Part shown: positions 1 to 4,953 of the stretch, in pieces
Position numbering within the stretch: the first letter of the stretch is position 1
Layout of the letters: every line of letters starts with the position of its first letter
DNA from: Coriobacteriales bacterium
GTDB taxonomy: Bacteria; Actinomycetota; Coriobacteriia; Coriobacteriales; UBA8131
Direction: 5' to 3'
Assembly (NCBI GenBank): GCA_031263665.1
Contig: JAISFJ010000114.1
Coordinates: 1-5,298, forward strand
DNA length: 5,298 nucleotides
Notes under the pieces: model-generated
The model's database searches: none
Told to the model about the DNA's origin: nothing
Seen by the model: only the letters and a program-made list of their open reading frames with translations
Made by a program: the position numbers and the translations under genes

Positions 1-132
1 CTCATTGATGGCGGCGGAGTAAAGATTGCCGGTGAAGCTCTTATCAAAGGCGAGTACAGCACCTCACCGACGCGCCTTGCCGATGCGGTCGTCCAAGTAG
101 GCAAACGCAAATACGCCCGTATCCGCGCGTGA
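1..132 (+). CDS. C-terminal end of an unrecognised open frame (cut by left edge)
   Basis: The frame is open from base 1 to a TGA at 130-132 and gives 43 residues, starting Leu-Ile-Asp-Gly-Gly-Gly and ending in a basic tail (GKRKYARIRA). I do not recognise it with confidence. The stretch VKIAGEALIKGEYS followed by an Ala/Val-rich helix is loosely reminiscent of the last strand and helix of a flavodoxin-like protein, but that is only an impression. It runs convergent to pilT. An aldo/keto reductase-like remnant begins in another frame right at its stop, so this piece may itself be part of a decayed gene and not a true C-terminus. No start is visible and coding status is uncertain. Confidence 0.3.
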   Translation, partial: LIDGGGVKIAGEALIKGEYSTSPTRLADAVVQVGKRKYARIRA

Positions 133-211
133 CGATTACCTTGCCGATTATCAGGCTATGGAAGCTGCGGTGAGAGCAGGAAAGGTTCGGGCGATTGGCC
201 TGTCACATTAG
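131..211 (+). pseudogene. Aldo/keto reductase remnant (internal fragment)
   Basis: Reading the frame that starts at 131 gives a 26-residue stretch ending AMEAAVRAGKVRAIGLSH and then TAG at 209-211. Aldo/keto reductases carry a nearly identical motif in mid-protein: an acidic/aromatic stretch, then A-M-E-x-L-x-x-x-G-K-V-R-A-I-G-V-S-N-F. Here the stop falls where the Asn-Phe of that motif would come. After it the same frame reads VERIL, which could be the following helix (family: VExL). The TIM-barrel N-terminus with the catalytic Asp/Tyr/Lys and the C-terminal half are both absent; only about 250 bases separate the window edge from the pilT stop. This is therefore a fragment, not a functional enzyme. 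The identification rests on one short motif. It lies opposite to and converges on the pil operon. Confidence 0.5.
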
Positions 212-273
212 GTTGAAAGGATCTTAGTGCACGAGTTCCATCTCGCCTCGTGTGTCGCGTGGCGGCAGAGCAG

Positions 274-1338
274 TTACCAGACGCCGAGGTATTGTTCGAG
301 TTCTACTTTGTCGTTGACGGCGGTTTCGGCTACTTCGCGGGTGATGAGTCCTTGTTGCAGCAGGCGTGCCAGGTCGCCGGCCAGCGTGTGCATTCCCGCC
401 TGAGCGCTTGACTGCATGGTCGAAGAGAGCTGGTGGAACTTGCCTTCGCGAATGAGATTGAGGACGGCATCGGTGCCGACGAGTATTTCGGTTGCTACCA
501 TGCGCCCGCTTCGGTCCGCTAAAGGAACGAGGGTCTGCGTGATGACGCCGCGCAGTACGCCGGAGAGTTGGGAGCGAATCATGCCCTGGCTGTGGGAGGG
601 GTAGACATCCACCACGCGGTCGATGGTCTGCGAGGCGCCGGTGGTATGCAGCGTGGAGAACACCAAATGCCCCGTCTCCGCTGCCGTTACTGCGGCACTG
701 ATGGTTTCGTAGTCGCGCATCTCGCCTACGAGGATGACATCGGGGTCTTCGCGCATGGCAGAGCGCAGGGCATCGGCAAACGAGTTTACGTCACGGTGAA
801 CCTCGCGCTGATGTACGAGGCAATTCTTGGATTTGTGAACGTATTCGATGGGGTCTTCGATGGTGATGATGTGCGCGCGGCGATGTTCATTGATGTAGTC
901 AATCATCGCGGCGAGTGTCGTTGACTTACCCGAGCCTGTGGGACCAGTTACCAGCACGATGCCGCGCGGCTGTTCGGAGAGATTGCGAATGGCCTCGGGC
1001 AGCCGGAGGCTTTCTAAGGTGGGGATGGTGTTGCTCAACAGGCGGATTGCCGCGGCCAGCTCGTTTTGCTGGCGGTAAACGTTTACACGGTAGCGTAGAC
1101 CGCCCGCCCCCTCAAAGCTGAAGTCGAGGTCGTGTCCCAGTTGAAGTTCCTCGCGTTGCAGGTCGTTGAGCATTGAGAGTATGAGGGCGCGATAATCATC
1201 ACGCGTGCCGTTAAACGGACCGACAAACAAGTCCCCGAGCCGCCTGAAAGTCGGTGGCTGCGCGGAGGTGATGTGCAAGTCGGAGCAATCGTTTTCGCGT
1301 CCATACTGAACCAAGGTGTCGATACTGAAGTCTGCCAT
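274..1338 (-). CDS. pilT: Type IV pilus twitching motility/retraction ATPase PilT
   Basis: A 354-residue cytoplasmic AAA-type secretion ATPase of PilT size (family about 340-380). As a hexamer it powers pilus retraction at the base of the machine by acting on PilC. The N-terminal PAS-like domain contains the family signature SDLHIT (19-24). The core carries Walker A GPTGSGKST (132-140), the Asp box IITIEDPIEY (157-166), Walker B DPDVILVGEMRD (198-209) and the His box TGHLVFSTLHT (222-232). There is no tetracysteine zinc site, as expected for PilT and unlike PilB. The C-terminal segment LIREGKFHQL (295-304) and the following GMHTL match PilT, but the preceding AIRNL motif reads AVLNL (291-295), losing the Arg. 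The start is ATG with AAAGGGG nine bases upstream. It is last in the operon, 26 nt after pilB. Identity is firm; retraction competence is less certain because of the motif change. Confidence 0.95.
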   Translation of the reverse strand: MADFSIDTLVQYGRENDCSDLHITSAQPPTFRRLGDLFVGPFNGTRDDYRALILSMLNDLQREELQLGHDLDFSFEGAGGLRYRVNVYRQQNELAAAIRLLSNTIPTLESLRLPEAIRNLSEQPRGIVLVTGPTGSGKSTTLAAMIDYINEHRRAHIITIEDPIEYVHKSKNCLVHQREVHRDVNSFADALRSAMREDPDVILVGEMRDYETISAAVTAAETGHLVFSTLHTTGASQTIDRVVDVYPSHSQGMIRSQLSGVLRGVITQTLVPLADRSGRMVATEILVGTDAVLNLIREGKFHQLSSTMQSSAQAGMHTLAGDLARLLQQGLITREVAETAVNDKVELEQYLGVW

Positions 1339-1347
1339 GATGTGCTA

Positions 1348-1354
1348 CCCCTTT
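1348..1354 (-). promoter_or_regulatory. Ribosome binding site of pilT
   Basis: On the minus strand this reads AAAGGGG, nine bases before the ATG at 1336-1338. It sits in the 26-nt gap after the pilB stop and supports the chosen pilT start. No room is left for a separate promoter, so pilT is expected to be read from the upstream message. Confidence 0.65.
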
Positions 1355-1364
1355 CCAAGAAGGC

Positions 1365-3059
1365 TCAGTCGACGGTCTCGCCGATTTTGAGGAACTCGTC
1401 CATACTGGTTATGCCGTTCATCGCAAGTATCTTTGCCCGGTCGCGCAGCGTTGCCATCTTCTGCTCCTTGCGAGCATATTCGTACAGCTGCGACATGGGG
1501 GCCTCTTCCGCTATCATGCGCTGCATTTTCTTATCCACAAGGACGATTTCATGAATCGCGATACGTCCTTTGTAGCCGGTCTGGTTGCAGGCGTGGCAGC
1601 CGGTCCCTCGTTTGAGCGTTCGCACCGTCTCGCTTGTCTCACGCAGATTGAGCAAATCGAGCTCGCTGGGCAGGTATTCCTCGATGCAATTCAGGCATAT
1701 CTTGCGCACCAGGCGCTGCGCCACGAGTCCCACCACGGAGTTTCCCACGAGATACGGCGGTATGCCCATGTCCTCTAAGCGCACGATGGAAGCGAGCGCG
1801 TCGTTGGTGTGCAAGGTCGAGATGACGAGGTGGCCGGTGATGGCGGCGCTGACAGAGATGGAAGCCGTCTCGGCATCGCGCGTCTCACCCACCATGATGA
1901 TGTCGGGGTCCTGGCGCATGAGCGAACGCAGCCCCGCCTGAAAGGTGAGGCCGGCCATGTTGTTTACCTGCACCTGATTTACGCCCATCAGATTGCGCTC
2001 AACGGGGTCTTCGATGGACGAGATGTTGATTTGCTTTTGCTGAAAACGTTCCAACGCCATATACATCGTTGTCGTTTTGCCCGAACCCGTAGGGCCGGTG
2101 ATGTAAATGATGCCGTTGGGCTGCTGCAATATCTTTAAGAAGCGGTCGTAGTCCTCTTCAATCATGCCAAAGTTGCCCGCGTTATCGATGGGGGTGTTTG
2201 TTGTGAGAAAGCGCAGTACGGCCTTTTCTCCATAGATGGTGGGGATGACGGACAGGCGTACGTTGAGGTCGATGCCGCCGATGGCGATACGAAAATGTCC
2301 GTCTTGCGGCAGGCGTTTCTCGGCGATGTCGAGGTTGCTCATGATTTTGAGGCGAACGATGAGCGCGTTGTGGATGTTGGGGGGCATGTCCGCGTATTCG
2401 ATGAGTGCGCCGTCGACGCGCATACGTATCTTACTCATGAGGTCAAAAGGCTCGATATGCAGGTCGGACGCGCCGGTACTATACGAGCGCAGCATCAGAC
2501 TGTTGAGCAGATTGACCACCGGTGTGCTGTCGTCGCCTATCTCGACGGTGTTGATTTGCTCGATTTCGGGCAAAAGGGAAGAGTAGACGCTGTCGGCCTG
2601 ATTGACGGCTTCGCGCGCCTCGACCTCGCTGTAATAATGCGCGATGGCAGTGTTGATGCTGGCCGCGTCGCCAATCATGAGTCTGACCTGTTTTTGTGAC
2701 GCGCGCTGAATGTCTTCGATGGCGTACAGGTTGATGGGGTCGTTGATGACCACATCGAGCATCTCGCCATCTTCAGCGACGGCGATTGCGGTGTCGCGTT
2801 CGGCTATGGAGCGTGGTATCAGCGCGACGGCTTTTGCGTCGACATGCAAAGTCGCGACGTTGACCTTAGGCAGCCCGAGTTTGTGCGAGAGTGCAAGGAG
2901 CACCTCTTCTTCGGTTACAAAGCCGAGGTCAATGACGGCCTGACCAAGGCGAATGTCGTTTTGCTTCTGGTATTCGAGCGCCCGCTCGATTTGTTCATCG
3001 TTGATATAACCGTATTCCTTGAGAAGGTCGCCGATGCGTATCTGTCTGCTTTCTGCCAT
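1365..3059 (-). CDS. pilB: Type IV pilus assembly ATPase PilB (GspE/PulE family)
   Basis: A 564-residue cytoplasmic hexameric ATPase that powers pilus extension through PilC. Residues 1 to about 140 form an MshEN/T2SSE_N domain with two repeats starting RIG (8-10) and RLG (37-39), followed by GxI/GxV and LGLPKV, the fold that binds c-di-GMP in MshE and some PilB proteins. The motor core has DLHIEP (199-204), Walker A GPTGSGKTT (322-330), the Asp box SSIEDPVE (347-354), Walker B DPDIIMVGETRD (384-395) and the His box TGHLVISTLHTND (408-420). A zinc tetracysteine is complete: C455, C458, C488, C491. Length is typical. The frame extends upstream to a TTG at 3098, adding 13 residues, but the ATG at 3057-3059 is preferred because the family N-terminus begins just after it and an AGGAG precedes it. 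The gap to pilO is 57 nt. A general GspE of type II secretion is possible from sequence alone, but the neighbouring pilT argues for T4P. Confidence 0.95.
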   Translation of the reverse strand: MAESRQIRIGDLLKEYGYINDEQIERALEYQKQNDIRLGQAVIDLGFVTEEEVLLALSHKLGLPKVNVATLHVDAKAVALIPRSIAERDTAIAVAEDGEMLDVVINDPINLYAIEDIQRASQKQVRLMIGDAASINTAIAHYYSEVEAREAVNQADSVYSSLLPEIEQINTVEIGDDSTPVVNLLNSLMLRSYSTGASDLHIEPFDLMSKIRMRVDGALIEYADMPPNIHNALIVRLKIMSNLDIAEKRLPQDGHFRIAIGGIDLNVRLSVIPTIYGEKAVLRFLTTNTPIDNAGNFGMIEEDYDRFLKILQQPNGIIYITGPTGSGKTTTMYMALERFQQKQINISSIEDPVERNLMGVNQVQVNNMAGLTFQAGLRSLMRQDPDIIMVGETRDAETASISVSAAITGHLVISTLHTNDALASIVRLEDMGIPPYLVGNSVVGLVAQRLVRKICLNCIEEYLPSELDLLNLRETSETVRTLKRGTGCHACNQTGYKGRIAIHEIVLVDKKMQRMIAEEAPMSQLYEYARKEQKMATLRDRAKILAMNGITSMDEFLKIGETVD

Positions 3060-3073
3060 GGTTTCCCGTCTTT

Positions 3074-3078
3074 CTCCT
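3074..3078 (-). promoter_or_regulatory. Ribosome binding site of pilB
   Basis: AGGAG on the minus strand, 14 bases before the ATG at 3057-3059. The spacing is longer than ideal, but no comparable motif precedes the alternative TTG at 3096-3098, so it decides the start in favour of the ATG. Confidence 0.5.
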
Positions 3079-3081
3079 GCC

Positions 3082-3098
3082 TTGAGACAAGCCCTCAA
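3082..3098 (-). other. Small inverted repeat in the pilO-pilB gap
   Basis: On the minus strand TTGAG, a 7-base loop, then CTCAA, lying just upstream of the pilB ribosome binding site. The stem is only 5 bp with two G-C pairs and has no following U-run, so it is not a credible intrinsic terminator. It could be a processing or translation-modulating hairpin, or chance. Confidence 0.2.
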
Positions 3099-3116
3099 AC
3101 AACGCGTCCGCCGCCG

Positions 3117-4238
3117 TTACGAAGCGGCCTCGTTCGTCAACGCGTCGGTTGGCGTCATGCTGTCATTGATAAAGACGTAGAACTTGACCTGCATGACGAT
3201 GGTAGCCTCTTCTGGTTCCGCTCGCGCATTGGTGTTGCTTGTCGCGTTGGTCGATGTAGTGCTCGACGTAGTGCTCGAGGTTTCGTTTGTTGTCCCCGAT
3301 TCCTTTTGTGGCTCCACGTAAGAATAGGAGACAACCTCCATCGCAGTTACGCCACGTGCGCTTTCGAGGAAGGCGAACAAATCGTTCATCCAGCCCCTCG
3401 ATTCAACATCCACCGTGTAGCAAAAGACTAAGGTTCCCGCAGGAATTTCGCCCGCTTCTCCGCTCGTGTTACCACCCGCAGCCTCCGCTTCACTGGCCAG
3501 GCGGTCAGCCCGGCTCGTTCCTTCTGTGGGGCTTTCATCCCCGTCAGCGTTGTCGTCGGTGTTTGTGGAGTTTTCGCTGTTCTCCGCGTTTGTGCCGTTG
3601 TCACCCTCGGAGCCCTCAGTATTCTCGCCGCCGCCCTCGGTGCCGCCGCCCTCACCGTTCTCATTTTTGTTGTTGTCACCCTCATCGTCCGTGTCTTTGT
3701 CGAGGGTGGGAACGGGGCGAGCTACGAGGGTTTGCGAGGCAGAATAGCCGGTCAAAGGCTCAAACCCGAGGGGACTCATGGTGAGCCGTACGGGGTCGAG
3801 TCCGCTTTCGAGCAGCATATTCGTTATGGTCTTGTCGATGGTTTCGGGGTCCATGAACGGGTAGTAGAAGTGCTGGTAGTTCTCAAAATCACGCAGAGCC
3901 GCTTCGTAGGCGGCCTGATACTCGGGCCTGAGGTCCGGTTCTTCGCGCACCTCGCCTCTCTGTTGTTCGAGTTCCACGATTTCGGCTTCGATGCCATTTA
4001 TTCTGTCGAGAGCGGGAAGAACAACGATAAAGGCCACTGCCGCGATGAGGGCTAAAACGATGAGCGTCCCAATCATGATGCGCTCGCGAAAACTCAGTTT
4101 CTCCAGGGCAACCTTTATGAAGCTGGGCTGTCGCTCTTTCTTCTTGCTGTGTTCTATTTTTCCCGTCGCCATGAGGGTTTTGTTACGCGCGTGTTGTCCA
4201 CTTGGCTCCGCGGGTGGAAAAGCGCCAAAAAGGGCCAT
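3117..4238 (-). CDS. pilO: PilO-like T4P alignment protein with large low-complexity insertions
   Basis: 373 residues; PilO proteins are usually near 200. A basic cytoplasmic N-terminus (KKKERQ, 32-37) is followed by one membrane helix (about 54-75) and a predicted coiled coil (about 78-125), the PilO layout. Family-like alpha/beta segments follow: an amphipathic helix and strand (TIDKTI to VRLTM, 133-154), then, after a gap, a strand, helix, strand unit (TLVFCYTVDV to AMEVVSYSYV, 269-308), and a last strand (TIVMQVKFYVF, 346-356). Two low-complexity stretches interrupt this domain: Asp/Glu/Asn/Gly-rich (179-263) and Ser/Thr/Asn-rich (311-345). PilO pairs with PilN outside the membrane and links to PilM. 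The start ATG abuts the pilN stop (TAAATG) and has a strong purine-rich site AGGAAGGGGG upstream. An internal ATG at 4170-4172 (Met23) would remove an odd Pro/Gly-containing N-terminus but lacks a good site. Assignment rests on topology and position more than on sequence. Confidence 0.8.
   Translation of the reverse strand: MALFGAFPPAEPSGQHARNKTLMATGKIEHSKKKERQPSFIKVALEKLSFRERIMIGTLIVLALIAAVAFIVVLPALDRINGIEAEIVELEQQRGEVREEPDLRPEYQAAYEAALRDFENYQHFYYPFMDPETIDKTITNMLLESGLDPVRLTMSPLGFEPLTGYSASQTLVARPVPTLDKDTDDEGDNNKNENGEGGGTEGGGENTEGSEGDNGTNAENSENSTNTDDNADGDESPTEGTSRADRLASEAEAAGGNTSGEAGEIPAGTLVFCYTVDVESRGWMNDLFAFLESARGVTAMEVVSYSYVEPQKESGTTNETSSTTSSTTSTNATSNTNARAEPEEATIVMQVKFYVFINDSMTPTDALTNEAAS
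3253..3276 (-). repeat. Two tandem 12-nt units inside pilO
   Basis: Units at 3253-3264 (GATGTAGTGCTC on the plus strand) and 3265-3276 (GACGTAGTGCTC) differ at one base. On the coding strand they give Ser-Thr-Thr-Ser twice, within the Ser/Thr/Asn-rich linker of the PilO-like protein. They keep the reading frame, as expected for linker growth by in-frame duplication. Confidence 0.65.
3627..3653 (-). repeat. Two 12-nt direct repeats, period 15 nt, inside pilO
   Basis: GCCGCCGCCCTC on the plus strand occurs exactly at 3627-3638 and 3642-3653. It encodes repeated Glu-Gly-Gly-Gly blocks in the acidic linker of the PilO-like protein. The 15-nt period preserves the frame, so gain or loss of a unit would change linker length without breaking the gene. 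Confidence 0.65.
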
Positions 4239-4943
4239 TTATTCACCGCCCCCTTCCTCAGCGCTGTCAGCCGTGTCGCCTTCTTCTTCTACCTCGGGCA
4301 AAACGGGATTCGGTCCGACAAGTTTACAGGTGATTTCGTAGCGATATTCGCTCGCCTTGTTGCTCGATGTTGTGGCCGTTTCGGTGGTTGGTCTCGTCTC
4401 CACGGCACCGGTCGCGGCGTTGACTTCTTTCACGTAGCCCTGGTATTGAATGTCGACAAAATGCCCGTCATCACGAAGCCCCTGCACAAATTGGGGCATC
4501 CTGCGTACCGATGTCGAACTCGCGGAAAAATTCAAAATGCCGGTCCTGCGGTCGTAGATATAATCGGAAAGTGTTACGTCGTTGCCGGCGAGGGTAAAGA
4601 TGATGTCAAACTGCTCCTCATACATATCGGGGTAGCTGGAGAGGTTATACAGCGTCCCCTTGACTTCTTCAGCCTGGCCCTCCATTTCGGTGGCTTGGGC
4701 CTCAAGCGCCGCGGCTTCCTCCTGAAAATTGTTAACGCGCGTGCTATCAAGGTAAAGCTGAAGGTTGTCGCGCTCAGTGATAAGGACGGCCGTGGTCGAG
4801 AGGTACCAAAAGATGCCGAGCGCTATGAGGGCTCCCAAGACGAGAAAAACAACGATGGGCACGAGCACCATAAGCGGGCTTACCCGAGCTTGTTTTTGCG
4901 CCATCACCGCGAGAAGGTCTATGTCCTTTTTGTAAGAGGCCAC
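4239..4943 (-). CDS. pilN: PilN-like T4P alignment protein
   Basis: 234 residues with PilN topology: a short cytoplasmic N-terminus, one membrane helix (about 24-47), a coiled-coil segment (about 55-100) and an extracytoplasmic alpha/beta domain (about 108-210) of the ferredoxin-like kind that pairs with PilO. The N-terminal IDLLA (8-12) corresponds to the PilN INLLP motif that inserts into a groove of PilM, which fits the PilM gene just upstream. The C-terminus (216-234) is an acidic, Gly-rich tail unusual for PilN, and a Thr/Ser/Asn-rich stretch (184-196) lies before the last strand. The start is GTG, 10 nt after the pilM stop; the next Met is residue 14, which would delete the PilM-binding motif, so GTG is chosen although its ribosome site (GGAAG, 13 bases away) is weak. 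The stop is adjacent to the pilO ATG. Primary sequence is divergent; the call relies on topology, motif and order. Confidence 0.85.
   Translation of the reverse strand: MASYKKDIDLLAVMAQKQARVSPLMVLVPIVVFLVLGALIALGIFWYLSTTAVLITERDNLQLYLDSTRVNNFQEEAAALEAQATEMEGQAEEVKGTLYNLSSYPDMYEEQFDIIFTLAGNDVTLSDYIYDRRTGILNFSASSTSVRRMPQFVQGLRDDGHFVDIQYQGYVKEVNAATGAVETRPTTETATTSSNKASEYRYEITCKLVGPNPVLPEVEEEGDTADSAEEGGGE
4249..4258 (-). promoter_or_regulatory. Ribosome binding site of pilO within the end of pilN
   Basis: AGGAAGGGGG on the minus strand, ten bases before the pilO ATG and inside the last codons of pilN. Since pilN ends directly at the pilO start (TAAATG), translation of the two is probably coupled. 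The same bases encode part of the Gly-rich tail of PilN, so that tail may partly exist because of the ribosome site. Confidence 0.55.
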
Positions 4944-4953
4944 GGTTTCCCAC

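Noticed and set aside
230..252. CACGAG/CTCGTG inverted repeat with 11-base loop about 20 bases after the pilT stop, a possible terminator
   Set aside because: Six-bp stem, long loop and no T-run on either strand. It could end the operon in a factor-dependent way, but the sequence does not support an intrinsic terminator.
979..993. An AIRNL sequence in PilT at residues 116-120
   Set aside because: It lies in the linker before Walker A, where family members have V-L-R-E-L-like residues. The functional AIRNL motif is C-terminal, so this match is a coincidence and does not compensate for AVLNL at 291-295.
1083..1358. Minus-strand open frame (91 codons) in another frame over the start of pilT
   Set aside because: It overlaps the PilT N-terminal domain, which has the conserved SDLHIT motif in the real frame.
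3060..3098. Extension of PilB to the TTG at 3096-3098
   Set aside because: It adds 13 residues not typical of the family and has no ribosome site; the ATG at 3057-3059 fits better.
2844..3431. Plus-strand open frame (195 codons) across the pilO-pilB gap
   Set aside because: It overlaps the conserved PilB N-terminus and the PilO C-terminus in antisense, with no family resemblance.
3287..3784. Plus-strand Arg/Pro/His/Cys-rich open frame (165 codons)
   Set aside because: The composition is the antisense image of the acidic Gly/Asn-rich PilO linker; no ribosome site or domain was seen.
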